A DNA stretch of 64,000 nt from Legionella steigerwaltii (GCF_001468065.1 NZ_LNYZ01000030.1:38880-102879), one strand, 5' to 3'. Counted from the stretch's first letter, positions 27,401-35,093 are shown. The notes: generated by a model not told the origin, from the letters alone. Program-made: numbers and translations.

Positions 27401-28129
27401 TTGCGGCAAACAATCGAGGATTTTGAAAGTTTAACTAGTCCATTAATCTCTGAAAGTGCAAAAAAAATTCATAAACAATTAACTCAAGCCAAATTGATTT
27501 ATGAAAAACTTCTTGATGCTCAGCTCATTGGGCAAGAGTACTTAGTGAAGCCTCTGGATACACTTATAAATCAGTTCGCACCAATACTTGATAACATCCA
27601 AACCTCTCTGCATAGTCAATTAATAGGAGCGGCGCTAAATGATAATACCTTGCATCAAGCAATTCTAAAAAAAGTGGGGAATAAAAAATTCACCTCAGTA
27701 TTGATCCGGGATTTACTTACCCTAAAAGAGTTCCGAGAGAAAAAAATTGAACTCAGCAAAAAGAAAAAATATGGAAACGAATACGATCAATCAATTAATC
27801 AATTTTATGAAGAAGCATTGAACATACGCTTATCAGGCCTTCCAGTGCGAAATCAAGCGGATGGTTTAATGAAAGCGGCTACACATGAATTTAGTCCTCG
27901 TCACGACACACGTCGACTAATCGCGGATATTGCCATGATAGTTACCGCCTTTTTTGGTATCGGTTTTTTTGTAGGCTTAGGACGTTTAGCTGCAGGCAAG
28001 ACTTTGTTTTTTAGTAGTGCAAAAACAGATAGAGAAGTGGAGTTTGGAAATCAATGGCTTTGTAAATACAAAAAATTACCACCTACAGAGGAAAGTGAGA
28101 CTCAATTACTTACTGCTCCTGCTGCTTAA
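24449..28129 (+). CDS. Large coiled-coil protein, candidate Dot/Icm effector (1226 aa)
   Basis: The first ~290 residues form a globular region with a Gly-rich stretch (NIAMGGMGKTNFYGNKISD). GMGKT recalls a P-loop, but the surroundings do not fit a standard Walker A. Residues ~290-1130 are almost all helical, with several coiled-coil stretches rich in Gln, Glu and Lys. Near 1160-1180 a hydrophobic pair of helices (IAMIVTAFFGIGFFVGLGRL) is followed by a polar tail ending TEESETQLLTAPAA. Long coiled coils with a late membrane hairpin are common in Legionella effectors that act on host membranes. No signal peptide is seen. The effector call is inference; I do not recognise a named orthologue. Confidence 0.82.
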   Translation: MPDKKFDILSYTIDQDQVTVANQWADTFIYNSKDDIAANMSQLLLACLACGDFKTRTYLSRSSELQAPSDQLTIADYLSHASRIVLDYQELTETNRKELLNYFPTPGVKNTVFSRSATHNVSRNIKGTVIEGKGVLLGLAGQLPSLIKTPQDFGINIAMGGMGKTNFYGNKISDNGCSGHLYFHRNDSDNLLLFGLEQTAPPASALEFLLGAKKYPEEVQQNHDQFGQGHSLKGASDTYTAAGSLYFSDPVYQAKLLLEKGVFPPDKYGAMQVTITDENWPYIKQFLGKLKATLAEDESHKKKLLELLLSKPATATAAKREYLSYIALDFDSYLKRIYQIFIVQSQLDVEKQLTLFNLQSKLLATIKQLQQGHIESYETFKDQITEIIETKDTQPEYQRAILRIQNLFELQLEIDPKFKQTHEELLLKNLYDDLQEESKIILERLLGFQRHFQELPNVNELESPQRFLQQIEMHIKALQNPFSTISEEIDLSSSWVMCESPASITMDSIEKLKQTIEDAKSFTQPITLTSKDALSFSELISVWEEKLLPFTQINLIDYREFNLSDLAKQFNEYVDTVAQQSELFNFWNHQPLQTTNLFVDFFTKQPEYELGHDFVVQYRESTLLKRLFYLDPACLNPLDFKPYKELNAEYKKHHPNSYWCKVNELLAAGHDIIRTLCVLKTQQNAKSSWEDMSHTVTLFRGAIEQFKKTNKDLQHFHNTAQKSPVEVFESPFFYALNNEALQKMNGVQLAAVCLEELNATAPSVLVKRITNHQALWQRMDQSFQSEEFKFKKSIDVEKKILSLRQIRYFWELVQQFQEQEALENKKDIFVTLQSALKESSSIFGAAEAIENAQKEMGQLQEYVLQQQNLATEQDKAIALSLLEEKHNNLPEKQRKHYESQLIQAKKDTYQFYLEKINASQNIEERKTLFTILNQLFGKLPPDVQKQFQMEHKIKQIENILYGYCDRLKNATTVTDKKRIFDDPILRQTIEDFESLTSPLISESAKKIHKQLTQAKLIYEKLLDAQLIGQEYLVKPLDTLINQFAPILDNIQTSLHSQLIGAALNDNTLHQAILKKVGNKKFTSVLIRDLLTLKEFREKKIELSKKKKYGNEYDQSINQFYEEALNIRLSGLPVRNQADGLMKAATHEFSPRHDTRRLIADIAMIVTAFFGIGFFVGLGRLAAGKTLFFSSAKTDREVEFGNQWLCKYKKLPPTEESETQLLTAPAA

Positions 28130-28280
28130 AAATTGAAATGCAGAACATGTTATACCTAGGCGCAACCTGCACACTCTATTTGTTTTCGAAGCACTTCTTA
28201 AATAAGTATAAAAATCAAACCATAAAAAAATTTCTGGATACATTGGAAAGAATTCTCGAAGTATTCTATTCTTAAAAAGT

Positions 28281-28306
28281 TTGAGTCATCGACTCAAGCT
28301 TCTTTT
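28281..28306 (+). terminator. Hairpin terminator before the RAM-like gene
   Basis: TTGAGTC ATC GACTCAA is followed by GCTTCTTTTTTT. It probably ends the transcript of the 1226-aa gene and separates it from the 82-aa gene, whose ribosome site (AAGGA) lies just downstream. Confidence 0.75.
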
Positions 28307-28334
28307 TTTAAATATTTTTATAAGGATATGAATA

Positions 28335-28583
28335 ATGATGAATGCATGGAACAGTGTAATTTTTGTAAAAAGTAATAAATCTATGTCTGACATGAATGCA
28401 ATGGCAAAATGGGATGGCGTAGAAAAAATGTGGTCTACATCAGGTGATTGGGACTGGTGCATTAAGTTGGATCAAAAATCATCAACTCCTGAAAAAGCTG
28501 AGGCTTTTGTTGCACGTATGCGCGATGGACACTGGGCAACAGATACCCAAACAAATTGGTGGAAAGAAGTTCCTGCAAAATAA
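28335..28583 (+). CDS. Stand-alone RAM-like (Lrp/AsnC effector domain) protein, 82 aa
   Basis: The sequence follows the pattern of the alpha/beta ligand-binding (RAM) domain of Lrp/AsnC regulators. A first strand (SVIFVKSN) and a helix are followed by WDGVEKMWSTSGDWDWCIKL, which corresponds to the GV..v..vtG.yD..l segment. A second helix and a final strand with TDTQTNWWKEV complete it. There is no helix-turn-helix. Such stand-alone domains bind amino acids and may pair with full Lrp proteins. AAGGAT precedes the double ATG. The gene has its own terminators on both sides. Family placement is from pattern, not search; the many Trp residues are unusual. Confidence 0.6.
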   Translation: MMNAWNSVIFVKSNKSMSDMNAMAKWDGVEKMWSTSGDWDWCIKLDQKSSTPEKAEAFVARMRDGHWATDTQTNWWKEVPAK

Positions 28584-28590
28584 AGAGTTA

Positions 28591-28613
28591 GCTCGGAGCT
28601 ATATGCTCCGAGC
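28591..28613 (+). terminator. Terminator of the RAM-like gene
   Basis: The nine-base stem GCTCGGAGC / GCTCCGAGC has a TATAT loop and lies eight bases after the stop codon. TTAATTATAAATTTT follows. Confidence 0.75.
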
Positions 28614-28800
28614 CTTAATTATAAATTTTATCTAATCCCACTTCTGTATAATGCGAAAAATATTCCATTTTGTAAAAAATATAAACTTAAATACCTCGAA
28701 AACAAAATTTTTTATGAAAAGCACAAGAAACTAGTTAAAAATAAATTCCATTAATATGAAAAAAGTTTTAAATTTTATCTTTTAACATAAACTATCCACT

Positions 28801-29703
28801 ATGAAATCAAAACTCTTATTTTTATTAGTATTTTTTGTCAATGCAGCATTCGCAGATCCATGGTTCACAGGACCCTTACTTGCGCCAGCTGGAAAAACGA
28901 TACCAGCCGGCCATATTAATTTTGAACCTTATGCGTTTTATAGTGGCTATCCACATGGATTTAGAAACTTTGAAGTGACTCCCATTGTAAGTTTAGGAGT
29001 TCTTAGCTTTTTAGATTTACAAACTTCGTTGCCTTATGATTACAGCTGGGATAAAGGGGAACATGGAAATGGTATGGGCGATTTGAGCTTGGCTTTAGGA
29101 GTTCAAGTTTTGCGGGCAAAAGAAAATACCTGGCTTCCTGATCTTCGTGTGGTAGTCCAAGAAGTTTTTCCTACAGGACGCTTTGAACATTTAGATCCCA
29201 AAAAATTGGGCACTGATCAAACAGGTTTAGGTTCTTTCCAGACCTACCTTGGTTTTAACTTTCAAAAATTGGTGCAATTGCCTAATAAACATTATCTGCG
29301 CACCCGTTTAAGTTTAGTTGGTGCAAAGTTTAGTGACGTCACAGTACATGGAGTAAGCGTCTTTGGTGGCGCGCCTGATACCGTGGGCAGAGTAAAGCTT
29401 GATAACAGTTATTCAGCAGACTTAGCATTTGAATATACCCTAACGCAGAACTGGGTTCCTGTTTTCGAAGTATTATACGTACACAGCCCAGGAACTAACT
29501 TTGACGGTAATCCTGGATTCACCCCAGGCGGGACAGTTGCCGGTGTAGGAGGAAGGGCAAATGAACAAGTTTCACTGGCCCCAGCCCTCGAATATAATTT
29601 TAGTCCCAATCTGGGTCTTATTGGCGGTGTTTGGTTTTCTGTCACAGGACCACATGCAGCTGAATTCGTAACCGGAGCATTAGCGCTTAATTGCTATTTT
29701 TAG
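28801..29703 (+). CDS. Outer-membrane protein, MetA-pathway (Phenol_MetA_deg)-like
   Basis: The 300-residue precursor has a clear signal peptide (KLLFLLVFFVNAAFA) cleaved near residue 18. The mature protein begins DPWFTGPLLAPAGKTIPAGH and consists of repeated amphipathic strands, ending ALALNCYF with a terminal aromatic residue as in barrel proteins. The pattern matches the MetA-pathway of phenol degradation family, thought to be outer-membrane channels. Paired palindromic terminators follow. The substrate is unknown, and no aromatic-degradation genes are close by. Confidence 0.8.
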   Translation: MKSKLLFLLVFFVNAAFADPWFTGPLLAPAGKTIPAGHINFEPYAFYSGYPHGFRNFEVTPIVSLGVLSFLDLQTSLPYDYSWDKGEHGNGMGDLSLALGVQVLRAKENTWLPDLRVVVQEVFPTGRFEHLDPKKLGTDQTGLGSFQTYLGFNFQKLVQLPNKHYLRTRLSLVGAKFSDVTVHGVSVFGGAPDTVGRVKLDNSYSADLAFEYTLTQNWVPVFEVLYVHSPGTNFDGNPGFTPGGTVAGVGGRANEQVSLAPALEYNFSPNLGLIGGVWFSVTGPHAAEFVTGALALNCYF

Positions 29704-29736
29704 GCCCACATCGAGTATTATATCAATCAAACGAAG

Positions 29737-29818
29737 GTTGGGCCTTGGCCCAACATTTTTTTCATGATACCCTGGTTTTTGAAAAATATTTATCCATGAT
29801 GTTGGGCCAAGGCCCAAC
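29737..29818. terminator. Pair of GTTGGGCC..GGCCCAAC hairpins
   Basis: Two copies of the same palindrome lie at 29737-29754 (centre TT, followed by ATTTTTTT) and 29801-29818 (centre AA). They are 46 bases apart after the outer-membrane gene. The first has the T-run of a terminator. Related copies end other genes at 35004, 47170 and 50987. Confidence 0.75.
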
Positions 29819-29873
29819 TTACTCAATAGAGTATCAAGTAATGGATTAAAAATTTAGAAAAAGGCATAAAAGT

Positions 29874-30716
29874 ATGTACTCATTTTTTAATTTTAAGACG
29901 TTCAATACGGCATTAAAATTAACAACACAAGACCAATTATTTATTTATGTATTTAATCATGCAAATGATGAAAGAAAACTTGAATTAATTAAAAACCAGA
30001 AAATTGAAGCGATTGCTCGAATAGCGCATCACCATCATGAGTTTGCAACATTTTGCAATCGTACAGAATTAAAGGATTATTGGGAAAAAATTTGGTGTGC
30101 CTATGGTGTGGCATTATCTCAACAAAAAAATGTGCCTTTAATTTTGTTTTTTTCTCATCTTCAATTAAATCAGTTTAATTTAGTACGAGGCGCCTATTTC
30201 TTTTATCTCTCTCAAGAAATAAGAAAGGAAATAAAACGCGATTTTGGATATTCTGAGATTGAATCGCTTAAGCTGGCGATTCGATACGGTTCTGTTCATG
30301 CGATTCAGCGTTATAATGAATACATTTACTCTCAACTCCAACATGCTCATGATAAAGAGTCCGAACCTCTTTACCAAGAGCTTATCTCCAATAGCAAACT
30401 CATGCTTCCCCATTATGGCAGTTACGGTTATATGGTTTTAGCCGAGGCATTGGCTCATTACTGCTTTTGGCTACTCAAAAATTCTGAAATGGAAAAAGCA
30501 CAGGAGGCCTATACGCGTGCTTTAGAATCACTAGATTATGCACAGTTAATTTTAAAAGACAGCCAGTACAGCATACACAATGCGAGTATGGGCCTGGGCC
30601 TTAAATGCAGTAACTCTCAAGGATTTGAATTCCCCTCACAAGCAAAGGATTTTTTTATTAAATATTATGAGACAGCGCTTGAATCAACACCATCAGCCCA
30701 TGTGATGCAGCCATAA
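29874..30716 (+). CDS. Unknown helical 280-aa protein, candidate effector (DUF5630-like)
   Basis: This all-helical protein has no signal peptide or membrane helix. Most of it resembles tandem helix pairs, with FSHLQLNQFNLVRGAYFFYL and EKAQEAYTRALESLDYAQLI, the latter looking like a TPR helix. It recalls DUF5630, a family I associate with Legionella, but this is from memory and weak. AAGG lies ahead of the ATG at 29874. It is followed by another unknown gene 84 bases downstream, possibly in the same transcript. Export by Dot/Icm is possible but no acidic tail is visible. Confidence 0.72.
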   Translation: MYSFFNFKTFNTALKLTTQDQLFIYVFNHANDERKLELIKNQKIEAIARIAHHHHEFATFCNRTELKDYWEKIWCAYGVALSQQKNVPLILFFSHLQLNQFNLVRGAYFFYLSQEIRKEIKRDFGYSEIESLKLAIRYGSVHAIQRYNEYIYSQLQHAHDKESEPLYQELISNSKLMLPHYGSYGYMVLAEALAHYCFWLLKNSEMEKAQEAYTRALESLDYAQLILKDSQYSIHNASMGLGLKCSNSQGFEFPSQAKDFFIKYYETALESTPSAHVMQP

Positions 30717-30799
30717 TTAGTCAAAAATAAAGCAAATAGTCTATATTATAATTATTAGCTTTGATTCTTATTTTATCGAAAATAAGAGAGGTTATTATT

Positions 30800-31477
30800 A
30801 TGCCATCAATTTATCTCACCTATGCAATCACTTCCAGCAAAGAACTGGTTGTCGCTAGTTATCATAGTAAACTCCAGTCCAAAGCCAATGCTTTGCCCTT
30901 AATTAGAGGAAAAGAGCCAGGCTTCAAATTGACAGACTTAAAATATTTAGAAGGAGAGGCTATTGAATCTGCCGTAAAAGCCAAACTGCTTGAATTACTA
31001 GCCTCAATTCCAGGGGAATATGATAAAGTAACCTATAAAGGTGATTTAAATCTCTGTACTAGCGACAAAAAACCAGCTCCTTATTTATTTGATGGCACGC
31101 TTAATCGCTTTTATGCTGGAAAAGATGTTGATTTAATTTTAGAGTCAGCCAATGAAGAATATGTACGGGATGGTATAGCAATGGCAGATGAAATGCACTT
31201 GAAGGGGGCAGTAGTTCAAATCAAAACAGGGAGTGGAACGCTATCTCAAGTTTACCCTAAACCAGTAATACAAGACAGTAAAATGGATTTATCTGTTCCA
31301 AAACCAAAGCCAAGTGAACTTGCGCAACCCAGTGTTCCTGTTCGAGATCCCCATGTTTTAGCTGAAGCATTAGGAAAATTTGGAAGTTTTAGTCCTGCGA
31401 GTGAGTCCACTCCCACACCGAGTCAAGATAAAGATAAAGTAAAAACAGATACGGATACACCTGGCCTAACTGGTTAA
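30800..31477 (+). CDS. Unknown 225-aa protein with Pro/Ser/Lys-rich tail
   Basis: Residues ~1-145 form a compact domain starting IYLTYAITSSKELVVASYHS and containing LFDGTLNRFYAGKDVDLILE. Residues ~150-225 are a low-complexity tail rich in Pro, Ser, Lys and Asp (KPKPSELAQPSVPV, SQDKDKVKTDTDTPG). GAGAGG about nine bases upstream supports ATG 30800 over a start at 30761. A soluble domain with a disordered, charged C-terminus fits a translocated effector, but nothing proves it. A palindromic terminator follows at 31483. Confidence 0.72.
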   Translation: MPSIYLTYAITSSKELVVASYHSKLQSKANALPLIRGKEPGFKLTDLKYLEGEAIESAVKAKLLELLASIPGEYDKVTYKGDLNLCTSDKKPAPYLFDGTLNRFYAGKDVDLILESANEEYVRDGIAMADEMHLKGAVVQIKTGSGTLSQVYPKPVIQDSKMDLSVPKPKPSELAQPSVPVRDPHVLAEALGKFGSFSPASESTPTPSQDKDKVKTDTDTPGLTG

Positions 31478-31482
31478 GAAAT

Positions 31483-31502
31483 GTTGAGCCCAAGGGCTCA
31501 AC
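31483..31502. terminator. Bidirectional terminator
   Basis: GTTGAGCCCAAGGGCTCAAC is a perfect palindrome lying between two convergent stop codons. A T-rich run follows only loosely on the + strand. Confidence 0.7.
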
Positions 31503-31510
31503 AACCATTG

Positions 31511-33157
31511 TTATTTTGTTACACCTGAATTTAACAAAGCCATAAACTCATAAGGGCTCATTTGGCGAGAGAAATAAAATCCTTGCCCATACTTGCAACC
31601 ATAATGTTTGAGTTGTTCTCTAATTTCTCGACTCTCTACTCCATCGGCCAAAACCTCTAACTCAAAAGTTTTTGCCAGCTTAATAATGGCTTCTACAATT
31701 TTTGATTTCTTCTTGTCTTTAACCATGCCCAAAACAAGAGATTTTTCTATTTTTACTTCATTGATAGGAAAATTGACTAAATAAATAAAGGAAGCATAAC
31801 CACTGCAGAAATCATGGATCGCAATTTTAACACCCAAGCTGCTTAATTGGTTTAATACTTCAATGGATTTTGCTTGATCCGATAAACAGGCTCGTTCATT
31901 GAATTCGAGTATTAGATACTCAGGAGGAACTTTATTCTCTTTAAGTAACTTCTTTATAAAGGCAGGTAATTTTTTATCACTAGCATCTTGGACAGATAAG
32001 TTAACCGATGCAAAAATTTTATGCCCACTTTGATGCCAAAGTGCTAATTGCTTTGTGACATGGGTTAGCATAAACAAAGTTAATTGCTGGATTAAACGCG
32101 ATCCCTCAATAAGTGAAATAAACTTTTCCATACTGATTAATCCGTATTTCTCATGCACAAAGCTGACCATAGCCTCAGCACCAATGATTTTACCTGTTGT
32201 CAGCTCAACTGTGGGTTGAAAATAGATCTTCATCTCTTGATTTTCGATTGATTTTTTTAACCCATTCAGCACAATTCGGTTTGTAGTAAAATCCTCTTCC
32301 ATATCTGAATGGTAAAGAGCGAAAGGCTTATCCTTCTTTCTGGCATGAAAAACTGCTGTTCGAGCATGATTGACTAATGAGACCTCATCATCCCCATCAT
32401 GAGGATAAATCGCTACACCCGCAGTAGTAGTGATGTTTACATGAATGCTGTCCACGATAAAATCAAGAGTAGTTGCATCAATAATGGCATTCAACAGCTT
32501 GTCCCAATTAATATTTTTATTCAATCGTGGCAGCAACAACACAAATTCGTCTCCCTCTAGCCGAGCAACACTATTGATACCCATGGTAGCCTCGAGCATA
32601 AACGTGGAAAGTAACATGTCTTTTAATTTTTTTACGAACTGAATTAAGGCACTGTTGGCATTAAAATTACCAAAATTGTTGTGAATTGATTTAAAATCGT
32701 TCAACTTTAATAGAATAACTGCTAGCTCATTCGGTTTCTCAATCTTATGAATAGCTTGCGTAATTTGCTCACGAAACAGAAACGAATTAGGCAGCTGAGT
32801 AAAAAAATCATGTTCACTTTCATATTTTAGTTTTGATTCAAGATCGCCGCTTTTATAGAGAAGTTCCTGAGTTTTATCTGCAACAAATGTTTCTGCCGTA
32901 TTGGCCAATCCATAACAAAACGACTGTCCCCAATAAGCGAAAATAAATGGGCTTAGGTCAAGTATCCAAATGGCAGGATTTGTAGTTTGGGCTCGAACAA
33001 AACCATTTATATTGATATATCCTGTTATTTGGTAAGACACAATAAATGAAGCAATTATGATGCTACAAATCGAAATAGCTAAGCCGATGTAAGCATACTT
33101 ATTCACATAGTCTTTAAAAACAATTGAAGTTTTTGCCAGCTTGTAATTTATATCCAT
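31511..33157 (-). CDS. Membrane GGDEF-EAL protein with altered catalytic motifs
   Basis: Two N-terminal membrane helices (~21-45 and ~65-85) are followed by a GGDEF domain (~105-270) and an EAL domain (~285-540). The cyclase motif reads EGDEF. The phosphodiesterase motif reads AEAM instead of EAL, and the metal-binding DDFGTGYSS reads HDFCSGYAS, losing the first Asp. ADGVES replaces AEGVE. Other EAL residues are kept: NLSVQ, LEFNE, VKIEKS and QGFYFS. c-di-GMP hydrolysis is therefore doubtful, and cyclase activity is uncertain. The protein may instead bind the nucleotide or a partner. It sits at the inner membrane and is transcribed alone. Confidence 0.88.
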   Translation of the reverse strand: MDINYKLAKTSIVFKDYVNKYAYIGLAISICSIIIASFIVSYQITGYININGFVRAQTTNPAIWILDLSPFIFAYWGQSFCYGLANTAETFVADKTQELLYKSGDLESKLKYESEHDFFTQLPNSFLFREQITQAIHKIEKPNELAVILLKLNDFKSIHNNFGNFNANSALIQFVKKLKDMLLSTFMLEATMGINSVARLEGDEFVLLLPRLNKNINWDKLLNAIIDATTLDFIVDSIHVNITTTAGVAIYPHDGDDEVSLVNHARTAVFHARKKDKPFALYHSDMEEDFTTNRIVLNGLKKSIENQEMKIYFQPTVELTTGKIIGAEAMVSFVHEKYGLISMEKFISLIEGSRLIQQLTLFMLTHVTKQLALWHQSGHKIFASVNLSVQDASDKKLPAFIKKLLKENKVPPEYLILEFNERACLSDQAKSIEVLNQLSSLGVKIAIHDFCSGYASFIYLVNFPINEVKIEKSLVLGMVKDKKKSKIVEAIIKLAKTFELEVLADGVESREIREQLKHYGCKYGQGFYFSRQMSPYEFMALLNSGVTK

Positions 33158-33240
33158 ATGCGTTTGTTATTTATATCCATGTGTTAATTTTAGTACTTAA
33201 TTTAGAGTTGTATTAATATAATTTGTACATTATGAAGAAA

Positions 33241-33339
33241 TTCTCTCTCCCACCTGTGGGAGATGGGTATGGGTGAGGGTGCGTTAACCCTCATCCGTCC
33301 TAACGGACACCTTCTCCCCTTAGGGGAGAAGGGGAATTC
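33241..33339. repeat. Intergenic CTCTCCC/GGGAGAAGG repeat, copy 3
   Basis: Two hairpins, CTCCCACCTGTGGGAG and CTTCTCCCCTTAGGGGAGAAG, flank a GGGTGAGGGTGCGTTAACCC stretch. The structure matches the copy at 10851. It lies directly upstream of the promoter of the leader peptide and MFS gene. Confidence 0.7.
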
Positions 33340-33374
33340 TAGAGCTACCTTGAATTGAAAACTCAAAAAATTAA

Positions 33375-33404
33375 TTGACACCATGAAGCCTAGTTTGATA
33401 TGTT
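33375..33404 (+). promoter_or_regulatory. Sigma-70 promoter of the attenuator-MFS transcript
   Basis: TTGACA at 33375-33380 and TATGTT at 33399-33404 are 18 bases apart. The -35 box is a perfect match and the -10 box matches four of six. Transcription would start near 33411, giving a leader of about 250 nt before the MFS start codon. Confidence 0.6.
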
Positions 33405-33444
33405 AATCAGATAATAGATAAAATTTAATCAATCTGTCATCAAT

Positions 33445-33579
33445 ATGAATCATCGCACTACGCACCAAAGCAATGCCTTCTCTGCAGTTTTAACTGCAAA
33501 AGTGTTGCTATGCCATGATTCTTTGTCTGCAGCAATCTCTTCAGCACATATTATTATTATTTTGCCCTCGTTACCCTAG
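33445..33579 (+). CDS. Putative isoleucine-rich leader peptide, 44 aa
   Basis: This short ORF ends in four consecutive ATT (Ile) codons at 33550-33561, then Leu-Pro-Ser-Leu-Pro and the stop. A terminator lies 20 bases after the stop. The layout is that of leader peptides in amino-acid attenuators such as ilv operons. The body is rich in Ala, Ser and Leu with no domain, so the product probably has no function of its own. No strong Shine-Dalgarno sequence is visible before the ATG, which lowers confidence. Confidence 0.62.
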   Translation: MNHRTTHQSNAFSAVLTAKVLLCHDSLSAAISSAHIIIILPSLP

Positions 33580-33643
33580 AGCGGTCAGTTATTGCTTAGC
33601 CCGAACCTCTCTAGGGAGAGACATCGGGTTTTTAAATAACTGA
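33574..33643 (+). promoter_or_regulatory. Transcription attenuator with terminator and competing antiterminator
   Basis: The terminator is CCCGA (33600-33604) with TCGGG (33624-33628) followed by TTTTT. An inner stem CTCTC/GAGAG and an outer stem TCAGTTATT/AATAACTGA (33585 and 33635) extend it. CCCTAGAG at 33574-33581, which contains the leader stop codon, is perfectly complementary to CTCTAGGG at 33609-33616 inside the terminator. A ribosome stalled at the Ile codons would leave 33574-33581 free to pair and break the terminator. A ribosome at the stop codon would cover it and allow termination. Confidence 0.68.
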
Positions 33644-33663
33644 TATCAATACTGGAGGGTACC

Positions 33664-34962
33664 GTGACTCAAACCAAATTTTTTAGCTTAAAAAACAATT
33701 GCTTGCCCTTTGTAATGTGGTTTTTCCCACTTTCATTTTTTGCGCTTCAATTTATATTGCGCCTTTGGCCAGGATTGATGATGCAAGAAATAATGACTCA
33801 ATTTTCAATCGATGCCTCCAGCTTTGGCTTCTTGGCAGCGTTTTATTATTATGGATATGCAGGAATGCAAATTCCTATGGCGCTCTTGCTCGATAAATTT
33901 GGCGCCAGAATAGTGGTTTTTATCTTCGCACTCCTATGCGGCTTAGGCGCCCTACTCTTTACTTCTACCAATAATTTTTACTTAGCCTTATTCAGCAGAT
34001 TTTTAATTGGAGCAAGTTCGGCGGTTGGTTTTTTGGGAGTATCCAAAGTTGTCTCCGAATGGTTTCGTAGCAATCAGTATTCTCAAATGATTGGATTTTC
34101 TTTTAGTGTTGGGCTTTTAGGAGCGGTCTATGGCGGCAAACCATTAACCCAATTGATCTCAATCTACGGTGGCCAGCATATAGGCTTAATCTTAGCTTTA
34201 TGTTCCATAAGCGTAGGATTTTTAACCTACTTAATCTTACGTAGCCCAAAAAATCTTGCAACCACCAAATCGAATGACATAAACCTATCCCATTTATCTG
34301 TTTTATTCACTTTAAAGAGATTATGGGTTCTTGCCCTAGCTAATTTATTAATGGTTGGTGCGCTTGAAGGTTTTGCAGATGTATGGGGGGTCCCCTATTT
34401 AACGACTGTCTATGGTTTGACTAAATCAAATGCTGCCTTACTCGTCTCTTTTATTTTTGTGGGTATGTTATTTGGTGGACCTATACTTGCTTTTCTTAGC
34501 AAAAAATTAGGGAATTACACGGTTATAGGAATGTGTGGCGTTGGGCTATCCTTGGCTTTTCTGGTACTTCTCATAGAGAATATAAGCAATTGGTGGATAC
34601 TTAGTGCTCTATTTTTTGCTATCGGACTGATGTGCTGCTATCAAGTGATTGTCTTTGCAGCAGGCTCTGCCCTCGTATCCAACAAACATTTGGGAATAAC
34701 CATAGCGTTTCTAAATTGTATCAACATGTTGGGCGGATCATTTTTTCATACGTTGATAGGTAAAATAATGGACTCTTACTGGGAGGGAGGCTTAGGCGCC
34801 AATGGATTAAGACAATACAGTCTTCAATCGTACCACCATGCGCTGATTGTTATACCAATCTGTGCCCTTTTGGGAACCGTACTGATTTATTTGATTCATA
34901 AAACTGCTAAGAATCAAATGCATGTAGACTCTGTAGAACATACTGCAATTGCTGAAGTTTAA
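33664..34962 (+). CDS. MFS transporter under attenuator control (possible Ile/branched-chain amino acid importer)
   Basis: The 432-residue protein has 12 predicted membrane helices of the major facilitator superfamily. The first-loop motif reads LLLDKFGARIV, and helix 1 contains LQFILRLWPGLMMQ. GTG at 33664 is preceded by CTGGAGGG. The general look (QIPMALLLDKFG) recalls the Pht family, which imports amino acids and nucleosides in Legionella, but this is a resemblance only. The leader with an Ile run suggests that low isoleucine raises its expression, which would fit an importer of isoleucine or peptides. A palindromic terminator lies at 35004. Confidence 0.87.
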   Translation: MTQTKFFSLKNNCLPFVMWFFPLSFFALQFILRLWPGLMMQEIMTQFSIDASSFGFLAAFYYYGYAGMQIPMALLLDKFGARIVVFIFALLCGLGALLFTSTNNFYLALFSRFLIGASSAVGFLGVSKVVSEWFRSNQYSQMIGFSFSVGLLGAVYGGKPLTQLISIYGGQHIGLILALCSISVGFLTYLILRSPKNLATTKSNDINLSHLSVLFTLKRLWVLALANLLMVGALEGFADVWGVPYLTTVYGLTKSNAALLVSFIFVGMLFGGPILAFLSKKLGNYTVIGMCGVGLSLAFLVLLIENISNWWILSALFFAIGLMCCYQVIVFAAGSALVSNKHLGITIAFLNCINMLGGSFFHTLIGKIMDSYWEGGLGANGLRQYSLQSYHHALIVIPICALLGTVLIYLIHKTAKNQMHVDSVEHTAIAEV

Positions 34963-35003
34963 TTTTCAACAACTGCCTTTTAAGCAGTCCACCTCCAATG
35001 TAA

Positions 35004-35021
35004 GTTGGGCCTTGGCCCAAC
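35004..35021. terminator. GTTGGGCC..GGCCCAAC terminator of the MFS gene
   Basis: The palindrome is identical to that at 29737 and is followed by ATTTCTTTC. It lies 41 bases after the MFS stop codon, between convergent genes. Confidence 0.7.
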
Positions 35022-35093
35022 ATTTCTTTCATCATACATCTCTTGAAACGGTTATCGAGGAACAAAAATATACTGAATGAAGCTCCTTTTTAC

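Noticed and set aside
24449..28129. GMGKT near residue 170 as an ATP-binding P-loop
   Set aside because: The preceding residues do not fit Gx4GK[ST] and no Walker B is apparent, so I do not call an ATPase.
28801..29703. Aromatic-degradation pathway suggested by the MetA-like outer-membrane protein
   Set aside because: No ring-cleavage or hydroxylase genes are near; the family name alone does not support a pathway.
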